A stretch of DNA of 12,413 bases, taken from an uncultured Rikenellaceae bacterium. Lineage in GTDB: Bacteria; Bacteroidota; Bacteroidia; Bacteroidales; Rikenellaceae. Position numbers and translations under genes: made by a program. The notes below the pieces were generated by a model. The model was not told the DNA's origin and made no database searches. It saw nothing but the letters and a program-made list of their open reading frames with translations. How positions within the stretch are numbered: position 1 is the stretch's first letter; the number at the start of each line of letters is the position of its first letter. This document shows, piece by piece, positions 1 to 7,160 of this stretch. The DNA is taken from the NCBI GenBank assembly GCA_949284665.1, contig CASDWR010000120.1:1-12413 (forward strand), in the 5' to 3' direction.

Positions 1-105
1 GATGGGACCGGAATCGGACAAAAACGTGTCGAAACCCTTCGTCCTGGCCAGTATGGCCGAGCCGTATCCGCTCTCGCCGCCACCCAGTATGACAATTCTT
101 CTCAT
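1..105 (-). CDS. murD: UDP-N-acetylmuramoylalanine--D-glutamate ligase, N-terminal fragment
   Basis: Only the first 35 codons are in the window; the gene continues past the left edge. MurD is the cytoplasmic ATP-dependent ligase that adds D-glutamate to UDP-MurNAc-L-alanine. The visible peptide begins MRRIVILGGGESGYG and continues SAILARTKGFDTFLSDSG. This is the glycine-rich Rossmann-like nucleotide-binding start of MurD: a beta strand, then GGGESG, then a helix and a second strand ending in SD. The position directly after mraY in a dcw operon agrees with the call. The ATG at 105-103 is the only sensible start and is preceded by an A-rich stretch (CAAACGAAT). The catalytic domain cannot be checked here. 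Confidence 0.88.
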   Translation of the reverse strand, partial: MRRIVILGGGESGYGSAILARTKGFDTFLSDSGPI

Positions 106-277
106 ATTCGTTTGATCGTATTTATGCTGTAATAGGTTCGTATTGTATTTCAATCTTGTTGTGGACAGTATTCGGAAGCCACTTGGCAAGGGGCAAGACG
201 GAGCGACGGATCGATCCCGGGGGAGACTGGCATTTGCGAATATCTATTGAAAATGGTGGTCTCATGTGATGGTTTGT
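106..277 (-). other. 172-nt gap between mraY and murD, no gene seen
   Basis: This gap is unusually long for an operon whose other junctions are mostly 4-15 nt. A 116-residue minus frame covering 150-500 spans part of it but overlaps the well-supported mraY C-terminus and has low-complexity, family-free content, so I do not call it. There is a 10-nt palindrome, GGATCGATCC, at 208-217. I see no TAnnTTTG promoter box and no stem followed by a T run on the minus strand. It may be an untranslated spacer or a decayed gene end. Confidence 0.5.
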
Positions 278-1543
278 TTATCTGATTTTGAGTGTCGCCA
301 CGGTGACGGCTGCCAGCAATATCTGGATGATCCAGAACCGTACGACGATTTTGGTTTCGGGATATCCTGCCTTTTGGTAATGGTGGTGCAACGGGGCCAT
401 CAAAAAATAGCGTTTCCCTTCGCCATACCGTTTTTTGGTATATTTGAAGTATCCGACCTGAATCATCACTGAGAGACTTTCGACGAGGAAAACTCCGCAA
501 AGAATGGGTAACAGCAACTCCTTGCGTACCAGCAGGGCAAAAACGGCAATGATACCGCCAATGGCCAAACTGCCCGTATCACCCATGAACACTTGGGCTG
601 GATAACAGTTGTACCAAAGGAACCCGATCAGCGCACCTACGAATGCCGCTGCAAAGACAGTCAGTTCGCCGCTGCCAGGTATATACATGATATTCAGATA
701 ATCGGCATAAATGATATGGCCCGACAAATAGGCAAAGATGCCGAGTGTAACGGCAATGATGGCAGAAATGCCCGTGGCTAGCCCGTCCAACCCGTCGGTG
801 AGATTGGCTCCATTGGATACGGCAGTAATAATGAAAATTGCAATCACGATGTAGATAATCCACGTGAGGATATCGCTCCACCGGTTGGTCCCCCCTGTCA
901 GCCAATGGTAATCGAATTCGTTGTCTTTGATGAATGGGATGGTTGTTTTAGCGCTTTTTTCCCGTAGAAGCGTGTAATGCCGGGCGATGTTTTCATCGAC
1001 TTCCTGTTCGGATAATTCGGTTGCCGAGACCGATTCGGTCAAAGGTTCGGGACGTTCGATCTTCTCTACGATTACGATTTGCTGGTTGAGGCACATTACC
1101 GTACCGACGATAATTCCCAAACCGACCTGCCCGATGATTTTGAACTTGCCCTTCAATCCTTCCTTGTGCTTTCGAAAGACTTTGATGTAGTCATCCAGGA
1201 ATCCCAGTATGCCCAACCAGACAGTCGATACGATCATCAGTTGGACATAGATATTGGTCAGATCGCCCAGCAACAGGATCGGGACCAGGATCGCACCCAG
1301 GATGATGATGCCTCCCATAGTGGGGGTTCCCTTTTTTTCCATTTGTCCTTGCAATCCGAGATTTCGGATATCTTCTCCGATTTGTCTGCGGGACAATATG
1401 TTGATAATTCGTCGTCCGAATACGGACCCGATGATCAGAGCCAGAATAATGGCCATGGCGGACCGGAATGAAAGGTATTGGAACATTCCTGCACCGGGAA
1501 TATCGAAATGCGATTCCAAATATTTGATTAGCGAATAGAGCAT
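278..1543 (-). CDS. mraY: phospho-N-acetylmuramoyl-pentapeptide-transferase (lipid I synthase)
   Basis: MraY is an integral inner-membrane enzyme. It transfers phospho-MurNAc-pentapeptide from UDP to undecaprenyl phosphate, making lipid I. The 421-residue product has about ten hydrophobic helices and the family landmarks in order: KGTPTMGG (71-78), the catalytic acidic pair in FLDDYIK (D117, D118), NLTDGLDGL (247-255), FMGDTGS (319-325), and the HHH triplet (386-388) in PLHHHYQ. E. coli MraY has 360 residues. Most of the extra length is a polar, Glu-rich segment at about 155-200 between helices 4 and 5, expected on the periplasmic side. Similarly long MraY proteins are usual in Bacteroidota as far as I recall. 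The ATG at 1543 lies 14 nt after the murE stop, which implies co-transcription and possibly coupled translation. Confidence 0.97.
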   Translation of the reverse strand: MLYSLIKYLESHFDIPGAGMFQYLSFRSAMAIILALIIGSVFGRRIINILSRRQIGEDIRNLGLQGQMEKKGTPTMGGIIILGAILVPILLLGDLTNIYVQLMIVSTVWLGILGFLDDYIKVFRKHKEGLKGKFKIIGQVGLGIIVGTVMCLNQQIVIVEKIERPEPLTESVSATELSEQEVDENIARHYTLLREKSAKTTIPFIKDNEFDYHWLTGGTNRWSDILTWIIYIVIAIFIITAVSNGANLTDGLDGLATGISAIIAVTLGIFAYLSGHIIYADYLNIMYIPGSGELTVFAAAFVGALIGFLWYNCYPAQVFMGDTGSLAIGGIIAVFALLVRKELLLPILCGVFLVESLSVMIQVGYFKYTKKRYGEGKRYFLMAPLHHHYQKAGYPETKIVVRFWIIQILLAAVTVATLKIR

Positions 1544-1557
1544 TGGGAAAAAGGTTT

Positions 1558-3084
1558 TTATTTACAGTTGGGTATTGACGGGTTTTCGTTTTTGTCCGGA
1601 GAGCCTGAGGTCGGCCGACTTTGAGGTTGTCGGAAGCCGAAAAGGCGGACTACTTCTTCCCGGTCATCGAAATGGTGTTTGGTTTGTCCAATAATTTGAT
1701 AGGTTTCGTGTCCTTTCCCAGCGATCAGAATGATATCCCCTTTACGGGCAGTAGTTATGGCGATTTGTATCGCTGCCCGCCGATCGGTAACGGTCATGTA
1801 TGAGAGAGGATTTTTATCTGTTACGCCGGCTTTCATGTCAGCCAGAATGGCTTCGGGATCTTCCGTACGCGGGTTGTCCGAAGTAAAGATTGCAAGGTCT
1901 GCGCCTTCGACGGCAATACGGGCCATTTCAGGCCGTTTCGTGCGATCTCGGTCGCCACCGCAACCCACGACGACGATGAGTCTGCTCTCTTCCCGACGGA
2001 TTTCATCGATCGTCCGAATGACATTTTGCAAGGCATCGGGTGTGTGGGCGTAGTCGATTATTGCGGTAATACCGCTTGCCGAGCGAATCGTTTCGAACCG
2101 TCCTCTGACAGGATTCAGATCACTCAAGACAGTCAAAACCTCTTGCTTGTCAGCTCCCAAAAGACATGCGCATGCATATACGGCCGTCAGATTGGAAGCA
2201 TTGAATCCTCCCAGGAATTTCACCCAAACCTCGTTCCCGTCTATTTCAAGTAACATTCCTTCGGGGATAGTTTCGATGATACGACATTGAAAATCGGCAA
2301 AATTGTGCAATGAGTATGTCTTGATTTCAGCTTTCGTGTTTTGTACCATTACCGTTCCGTTTCGGTCGTCCGTGTTGGTCAGTGCGAATGCCGTCTGAGG
2401 CAAATGGTCGAAAAATAGTTTTTTAGCGCGGATATATTCGGCGAATGTCTTATGGTAATCGAGGTGATCGTGTGTGATGTTGGTAAAAATAGCTCCTGTA
2501 AAATGCAGGCCTCCGATCCGTTCCTGGACGATGCTGTGCGAACTGACCTCCATAAAACAGTAGGCACAGCCGTCGGCAACCATTCGGGCGAGCATCTCGT
2601 TGATCCGGATTACATCGGGGGTGGTGTGGGTCGACGGAATTTCTTCTTCTCCGATGCGATAAATGACGGTTGAGATCAGCCCTGTCCGATATCCCAGTTT
2701 ATGGAAAAGATCAGACAGCAAGGTCGCCGTGGTGGTTTTCCCGTTTGTGCCTGTTATGCCGACCAGTTTCAATTTCCGGCTGGGATGCCCGTAAAATTCA
2801 TCGGCAACGGTTCCCATGGCGGCATTCGGGTCGTCTACCCTCAGATAGATGGTTTCCGGTCGGGGGTTTTCGGGCAAACGTCGACATATTATGGCCACGG
2901 CTCCTTTGTCTATGGCTGCATCCATATAATCGTGCCCGTCGGATTGCGTACCTTCGACGGCGAAAAAGAGGCTTCCCGGAACGACGGTGCGTGAATCGAA
3001 TCCGATTGCGGCGATTTGCGGGTCATGTGTTCCTCCGATTCTCTCCGTCGAATCGATGTGCTCTGTCAACTTGCTCAGTTTCAT
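1558..3084 (-). CDS. murE: UDP-MurNAc-L-Ala-D-Glu:meso-diaminopimelate ligase
   Basis: MurE is the cytoplasmic ATP-dependent ligase that adds the third residue to the peptidoglycan stem peptide. From the ATG at 3084 the product has 508 residues (E. coli about 495). Visible landmarks are the P-loop [10 protein letters not shown] (109-118), STHTTPD (151-157), the ITHDHLDYH core (203-211), the lysine-rich YIRAKK segment (217-222) where the family carries a carbamoylated Lys, DNPR (403-406) and GKGHE (456-460). DNPR is the known signature for meso-diaminopimelate; lysine-adding enzymes differ here. The same frame is open up to a TTG at 3126 (14 extra residues). I prefer the ATG because it gives the usual MKLSKL-type N-terminus and follows an A-rich AAACAAAAA typical of Bacteroidota starts. 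The TTG would leave an 18-nt gap after ftsI, the ATG 60 nt. Confidence 0.96.
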   Translation of the reverse strand: MKLSKLTEHIDSTERIGGTHDPQIAAIGFDSRTVVPGSLFFAVEGTQSDGHDYMDAAIDKGAVAIICRRLPENPRPETIYLRVDDPNAAMGTVADEFYGHPSRKLKLVGITGTNGKTTTATLLSDLFHKLGYRTGLISTVIYRIGEEEIPSTHTTPDVIRINEMLARMVADGCAYCFMEVSSHSIVQERIGGLHFTGAIFTNITHDHLDYHKTFAEYIRAKKLFFDHLPQTAFALTNTDDRNGTVMVQNTKAEIKTYSLHNFADFQCRIIETIPEGMLLEIDGNEVWVKFLGGFNASNLTAVYACACLLGADKQEVLTVLSDLNPVRGRFETIRSASGITAIIDYAHTPDALQNVIRTIDEIRREESRLIVVVGCGGDRDRTKRPEMARIAVEGADLAIFTSDNPRTEDPEAILADMKAGVTDKNPLSYMTVTDRRAAIQIAITTARKGDIILIAGKGHETYQIIGQTKHHFDDREEVVRLFGFRQPQSRPTSGSPDKNENPSIPNCK

Positions 3085-3144
3085 TTTTTGTTTAGATTCG
3101 TTCAATTTTCCGATTCTCGTTTTCAATATATCTTTAATCTTTCC

Positions 3145-5373
3145 TTATCGGCGGCTACGACCGACATTGCCGTTTTTGAGGGTAAGGCGAACTTCCTGAC
3201 CCGGAGCGATTCGCTGTCCTTGGGGTATCGATTGTGAAACGACCTCGCCTGTGCCGTTGACGACCACATGCAATCCGCGTTGCTCCAATATAAAAAGGGC
3301 ATCTTTAAGTCCCATGCTGCGAACAGAAGGCATCGTTACCGAATCTTCGTCGACATAAGCGACGGCGACGGCCATGGAATCACGCAATATGGTTCCCCAA
3401 CCGTTATTTCGGCGTTTGACCGTGGAAGGAATGTCATACGTTTCAGTGGCGGTATAAATGTCGTGTATTTTCCCGCCTCTGACGTGGGGTATCTCTTTCG
3501 TGTCGCCCGGTTCGACGGTTATCGGTGTTTGCCACTTGGCATCGAGAGCATAGATCCGGTCGGCAATGGCTTTGAAAACGGGAACCCCCAACTGAGCGCC
3601 ATAGTAGTAGCCGCCATGTTTGGGATCATAATGAGTCTTGATGGCTACGATACAGCTGTATTTGGGCTTGTCTGCCGGAAAATAACCGACGAATGTCGCA
3701 AGATAGTCACGTGACCCGTCGTTCCCGATGTATCTGCCATTCGGCATAACCATCTGTGCCGTTCCGGTTTTCCCGGCTATTCGATAGCGATCGTTACGCA
3801 ACATCACACCGGAACCGTTCTGAACCACTCCTTCCAGACATTGTCGCACAGCTGTCAGAGTTTTCGAAGAACAGATTTTCGGATTGACGACCTCTGCTTC
3901 GAACCGTTTTACGGTCCGGGTCCCTTCCCTGATTTCCGATACCAGCATGGGCGCGATCATCCTGCCGTCGTTGGCAATGGCATTGTAGAGCATCAGTGTA
4001 TGGATCGGGGTAAGTTCCGTCGCATATCCGTAAGCCATTTTTATGAGTGTCAGTCCATCCCAACCGCCCGGTCCTTTATCCGAAGGATCTTTGATGACGG
4101 GTTTTTTGCCGCCTTTGAGTTGCATGTTGATCTCCCGGTCGTAACCCAGTTCCCGAACAAAATTCACAAAACGTTCCGGACGGTCGTGATAAAGGCTGTC
4201 GATAACTTTGACGAATCCGATGTTGGACGATTGTTCCATCATTCCCTGAATGGTGGTTTTCCCTACCGGATGGGAATCGGCGATGAGATATTTCCGTTCG
4301 CGTTTACCTGTCTTGAGGGTGAAGTAGTAACGGCCTTTTTCGGTACAATCCACCGGTTGATCGATGGACATGCCGCAGTCTTCGAGGATGGCCAGCAAAC
4401 TGACCAGCTTGAAGGTCGATCCCGGTTCACATCGTAATGTGATGGCATGGTTCAGGTCATCGGCAATGGTTTCTCCATATCGCGACAGGTTGGATACCGC
4501 ACGGATGGCTCCTGTCTCGACCTCCATTACGACAGCTGTCCCTGCGGTGGCGTTGAGGTCGATCAACTGACGACGGAGTTCGCTTTCGACAATATCCTGA
4601 AGGTTTATGTCGATGGTTGTTACGATGTCTTGTCCGTTTACCGGTTCGATATTGTTTTTGTCGACCACCGGAACCCAAATATCTTTGACCAGTCGGACAC
4701 AGGTGTTTTGTCCGTCATGACCCGAGAGTACTTCGTCGAACGAGGCTTCCAGGCCATACGAACCGGGAGAACCAAGGGTGCGGGCGGCGAGGGTGCCGAA
4801 CGGTTTGTATCGATCAGGGTCCTGGGTATAGATGAAACCTCCGCCCAGCCGGCCTTTATTGAAAATCGGGAAACGTTTGATACGGTCCAGTTGGAGTTGA
4901 TTGATCCGTTCCCGCATGAAGAGTTGACTTTGGCTGCCAGCACCTCCGCGTAATGCTTTGTTGCGGATGTCTCGAAGCCGTTTGGCAAAATAAGCTCGTC
5001 CTTTTTCAGGGAAAAGGCGCGCGAGGCTGTCGGTCAGGGGGCCGAGATATTTCTGAAACAGCGAGTCGTCCGGGACTGTCCAGTCGAGAGTGATGTAATA
5101 GAACGGTGCATCGGTAGCCATGATACGTCCGTCCTGGGTGAAAATATTGCCTCGGCTTGCCGGAACGGGAATCGTCCGAAAACATTTCAGGTCGGAACGA
5201 TTGCGCAACGGTGTCCCGTTCGGACCGTATTGGATGAGCAGGATCATCGATGCGATCATCACGGCGAACAGGGCGAATATGTAATACAACACACTCACCC
5301 GTTTGAGAATGCTCCGTTTGATATGTGTCGGATTGGGATTTACCCCTTTCATCTCTTTTCTGCCGGGTGCCAT
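3145..5373 (-). CDS. ftsI: septal class B penicillin-binding protein (FtsI/PBP3-type transpeptidase) with C-terminal PASTA domain
   Basis: This is the division-specific peptidoglycan transpeptidase. It is anchored in the inner membrane with its catalytic domain in the periplasm, where it cross-links septal peptidoglycan with FtsW. The 742-residue product has a short basic cytoplasmic tail, one membrane helix (about 26-47), the class B dimerisation region starting at SRGNIFTQDGR (73-83), and the three transpeptidase motifs: STFK with nucleophile S319, SSN (382-384) and KTGT (535-538). A single PASTA domain covers about 680-735. PASTA domains bind peptidoglycan or beta-lactams and are common on Bacteroidota FtsI but absent from E. 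coli FtsI. The ATG at 5373 lies 4 nt after the ftsL-like stop; an in-frame ATG at 5352 is an alternative start. All catalytic residues are present. Confidence 0.96.
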   Translation of the reverse strand: MAPGRKEMKGVNPNPTHIKRSILKRVSVLYYIFALFAVMIASMILLIQYGPNGTPLRNRSDLKCFRTIPVPASRGNIFTQDGRIMATDAPFYYITLDWTVPDDSLFQKYLGPLTDSLARLFPEKGRAYFAKRLRDIRNKALRGGAGSQSQLFMRERINQLQLDRIKRFPIFNKGRLGGGFIYTQDPDRYKPFGTLAARTLGSPGSYGLEASFDEVLSGHDGQNTCVRLVKDIWVPVVDKNNIEPVNGQDIVTTIDINLQDIVESELRRQLIDLNATAGTAVVMEVETGAIRAVSNLSRYGETIADDLNHAITLRCEPGSTFKLVSLLAILEDCGMSIDQPVDCTEKGRYYFTLKTGKRERKYLIADSHPVGKTTIQGMMEQSSNIGFVKVIDSLYHDRPERFVNFVRELGYDREINMQLKGGKKPVIKDPSDKGPGGWDGLTLIKMAYGYATELTPIHTLMLYNAIANDGRMIAPMLVSEIREGTRTVKRFEAEVVNPKICSSKTLTAVRQCLEGVVQNGSGVMLRNDRYRIAGKTGTAQMVMPNGRYIGNDGSRDYLATFVGYFPADKPKYSCIVAIKTHYDPKHGGYYYGAQLGVPVFKAIADRIYALDAKWQTPITVEPGDTKEIPHVRGGKIHDIYTATETYDIPSTVKRRNNGWGTILRDSMAVAVAYVDEDSVTMPSVRSMGLKDALFILEQRGLHVVVNGTGEVVSQSIPQGQRIAPGQEVRLTLKNGNVGRSRR

Positions 5374-5377
5374 TTCC

Positions 5378-5803
5378 TTATTCGATTTTGTAGGGCGGCC
5401 GGGTGGACTCCGTCAGATCGATGCCGCGTTGTTTGATCTGGCGAAGAATATAACTGTGACGCGATGCATTCATCCGCATCGATAGAAAAATGACCGAACG
5501 CGACCGTTCTTCCTGAAGAGCGATTTTCTGTGCGATCTCTTCTCTTTGGAGTCGCTGATAACGGAAATTGTGTGCAATGTAAAGGAAAACCAAAAAAATT
5601 GCATAAAGCAAATATGGGTAGAGTCTTTTCAGTTTATCGTTGAACAGAATGTCTCCGGTGATGACATCGCTCACATTCCGAGCTACTTTGCTGCGTTCTT
5701 TTTCCGGTTTGTCGGGTGTGGCGGTTTGCCCGATGGGTTTTTCATCGGTTTCCGGTTCCGAGTGAGGAACAGTTATACGGATATCTTCGGGATGCTTCTT
5801 CAT
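5378..5803 (-). CDS. ftsL: FtsL-like bitopic cell-division protein
   Basis: The 141-residue product has a polar, charged N-terminal tail (1-58), one strongly hydrophobic helix (about 61-77, LYPYLLYAIFLVFLYIA), and a Gln/Glu/Arg-rich segment (about 80-105) likely to form a coiled coil. This architecture, and the position between rsmH and ftsI, match FtsL. FtsL links the FtsQ/FtsB partners to the FtsW-FtsI synthase. The sequence itself is poorly conserved, so the call rests mainly on topology and location. The N-terminal tail is longer than in E. coli FtsL (121 residues in total). The C-terminal TRPPYKIE ending resembles FtsL-like proteins I recall from Bacteroidota. The start lies 15 nt after the rsmH stop and the stop lies 4 nt before ftsI, so the gene is within the operon. 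Confidence 0.82.
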   Translation of the reverse strand: MKKHPEDIRITVPHSEPETDEKPIGQTATPDKPEKERSKVARNVSDVITGDILFNDKLKRLYPYLLYAIFLVFLYIAHNFRYQRLQREEIAQKIALQEERSRSVIFLSMRMNASRHSYILRQIKQRGIDLTESTRPPYKIE

Positions 5804-5818
5804 CGGATGGAATATGGG

Positions 5819-6721
5819 TTATGATTTGGCTGCAGCTCTTAACTTGGCACTTCGTGAGCGCGGATTCGACATGATCTCTTCGGGGGAGGGAACAATGGCT
5901 TTACGGGTGATTGGTGTGAAAGGGGATATGAGGCGGCCGTAGAAATCTTTTTCTGCCTGACCGGAAAAATTACCGTTTCTCATGAAATTTTTCACAAGTC
6001 GGTCTTCCAGCGAATGGTAGGACATGACAACCAGCCGACCGCCGGGAACAAGGACCTTGAGACTCTGTTCGAGCGCCATTTTCAATGCGTCCATCTCGCC
6101 GTTTACTTCGATCCGGACGGCTTGGAAAAGTTTTGACAGAAAACGGGATGGATCCTTTTTCGGGGTGCATGGGGCGATAACCTCAAGCAGTTGGTATACG
6201 GTTTCGATAGGGGCTGTTTTGCGTGCCCGTTCGATACAGGTGGAGATCTTGTAAGGCGTTTCGAGTTCTCCCCATTGACCGAATATACGGGTAAGTTCTT
6301 CTGTCGGATAGGTGTTGAGAACCTCTTTGGCGGAAAGGCGGGCACGTTGGTTCATGCGCATGTCCAACGGTGCGTCCGTACGGAACGAAAAGCCTCTTTC
6401 GGGAGTATCAAAGTGGTGGGATGACACTCCCAAATCGGCAAAAACACCGTCTACGACGGTTACGTCGTGCAGACGCAACTGGGAACGCATGAATCGGAAA
6501 TTGCTTTCGATGAAAGTAAATCGCGGGTCGTCGATCGTATTAACTGCTGCGTCACGATCCTGGTCGAAAGCCAGAAGTCGTCCTTTGGGACCGAGTTTCG
6601 AGAGGATGAGCGACGAATGGCCCCCGCCGCCGAATGTGAGATCGACATAACACCCCTGGGGCTTTATGTCGAGCAGTCGGAGCGATTCTTCGGCCATAAC
6701 GGGAACATGATAATCGTTCAT
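5819..6721 (-). CDS. rsmH: 16S rRNA (cytosine(1402)-N4)-methyltransferase
   Basis: RsmH (formerly MraW) methylates N4 of C1402 in the ribosomal P site, using S-adenosylmethionine. From the ATG at 6721 the product is exactly 300 residues, close to the family norm of about 310. Landmarks are the N-terminal HVPVMAEES, the SAM-binding DLTFGGGGHS (27-36), DLGVSSHHFD (96-105) followed by RGFSFR, SYHSLEDRLVK (234-244) and the C-terminal NPRSRSAKLR (286-295). The frame stays open upstream to 7012, but that extension (97 residues) is lysine/serine-rich with no family resemblance. An AAAGAGG stretch at the right distance supports 6721. This is the first gene of the dcw operon here; mraZ, its usual upstream neighbour, is absent. 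Confidence 0.96.
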   Translation of the reverse strand: MNDYHVPVMAEESLRLLDIKPQGCYVDLTFGGGGHSSLILSKLGPKGRLLAFDQDRDAAVNTIDDPRFTFIESNFRFMRSQLRLHDVTVVDGVFADLGVSSHHFDTPERGFSFRTDAPLDMRMNQRARLSAKEVLNTYPTEELTRIFGQWGELETPYKISTCIERARKTAPIETVYQLLEVIAPCTPKKDPSRFLSKLFQAVRIEVNGEMDALKMALEQSLKVLVPGGRLVVMSYHSLEDRLVKNFMRNGNFSGQAEKDFYGRLISPFTPITRKAIVPSPEEIMSNPRSRSAKLRAAAKS

Positions 6722-6730
6722 GATTCGCGA

Positions 6731-6737
6731 CCTCTTT
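6731..6737 (-). promoter_or_regulatory. Shine-Dalgarno-like site of rsmH
   Basis: The minus strand reads AAAGAGG about 9 nt before the ATG at 6721. Clear purine-rich sites are uncommon before genes in Bacteroidota. This one helps choose 6721 over in-frame starts further upstream. Confidence 0.5.
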
Positions 6738-6857
6738 TTTGACAGGTTTCGTGTGGTAAAAATCTTGGTAAAATTACGATCTTTTCTGCAAATTTTCGCA
6801 TTCGACAGCAGTTTTTTTTTGCTCTTGCGGTAGCTGTCCGACAATACCTCGATTCGG

Positions 6858-6886
6858 CATCCCGAACCCGGTTGCGGGTTCGGATG
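6858..6886 (-). repeat. short stable hairpin in the dcw leader
   Basis: On the plus strand the arms are CCGAACCCG (6862-6870) and CGGGTTCGG (6875-6883), a perfect 9-bp GC-rich stem with loop GTTG. CAT (6858-6860) and ATG (6884-6886) extend it to 12 bp across one bulged C at 6861. No T run follows on either strand, so it does not look like an intrinsic terminator. If transcribed, it would be a prominent structure about 140 nt ahead of the rsmH start codon. Confidence 0.6.
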
Positions 6887-6978
6887 ATATGAGGAAGACA
6901 GAGAGAAATATAGATGTTCCCTTTTTCGTTTGAGGGGTTTGTCCGAGGGCCGTTCGAACGCAAAAAATGCACTATGGG

Positions 6979-7018
6979 CCCGTCGTATCGATATGACAGT
7001 GTCAGAAAACACGACGGG
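6979..7018. repeat. inverted repeat enclosing an 11-nt palindrome
   Basis: The outer arms are CCCGTCGT (6979-6986) and ACGACGGG (7011-7018), perfect over 8 bp with 24 nt between them. Inside lies TGACAGTGTCA (6994-7004), a perfect 5+1+5 palindrome of operator-like form. On the minus strand a T-rich stretch (six T) follows about 13 nt after the outer stem. That is too far for a standard terminator, but an inefficient end for the 7161-8210 transcript is possible. Confidence 0.45.
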
Positions 7019-7160
7019 AACGGGATTTCGTATTGTCCATTGTGTGGTGTCTTCTATATCGGCTGTTCTGATGGCGACATGCGGAAATCTCTTGTGGCGG
7101 GAAGGTCGGTACGGGTGGGTGATCGCGGGTCCGTGACGGGTATCGGCAGGAGGGAGCCGG

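Larger units (their letters stand above)
6722..7160 (-). other. 439-nt non-coding leader region before rsmH; mraZ missing
   Basis: The stretch lies between the stop of the exported-protein gene and the start of the dcw operon, so it should hold the dcw promoter and the end of the upstream transcript. Frames in it (for example the extension of rsmH to 7012) show no MraZ-like or other familiar sequence. It contains a stable short hairpin (6858-6886), a larger inverted repeat with an inner palindrome (6979-7018), a run of nine T at 6812-6820 and T-rich patches. I see no convincing TTTG/TAnnTTTG promoter pair. The nearest -7-like boxes on the minus strand are TAATTTTA at 6769-6776 and a TATATTTC in the 6905-6915 region, each one base off and lacking a -33 partner. 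Confidence 0.6.

Noticed and set aside
150..500. Minus-strand 116-residue frame overlapping the mraY end
   Set aside because: Two thirds lie within mraY in another frame, and the unique part shows no family or start signal.
3085..3126. TTG start for murE with 14 extra residues
   Set aside because: It would give a tighter operon gap, but the residues KTRIGKLNESKQK do not resemble MurE N-termini and the ATG at 3084 has a better context. Not fully excluded.
3841..4437. Plus-strand 198-residue frame antisense to ftsI
   Set aside because: It lies wholly opposite the transpeptidase domain; its length comes from the codon composition of the real gene.
6769..6776. TAATTTTA on the minus strand as dcw promoter
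   Set aside because: It is one base off TAnnTTTG and has no TTTG about 20 nt upstream; too weak to call.
6812..6820. Run of nine T in the dcw leader as a terminator tail
   Set aside because: On the plus strand no stem precedes it and no plus-strand gene ends nearby; on the minus strand it is an A run.
6722..7012. In-frame upstream extension of rsmH by 97 residues
   Set aside because: The extension is Lys/Ser-rich with no family resemblance. The 300-residue form from 6721 has the standard N-terminus and an AAAGAGG site, so the open frame is chance.
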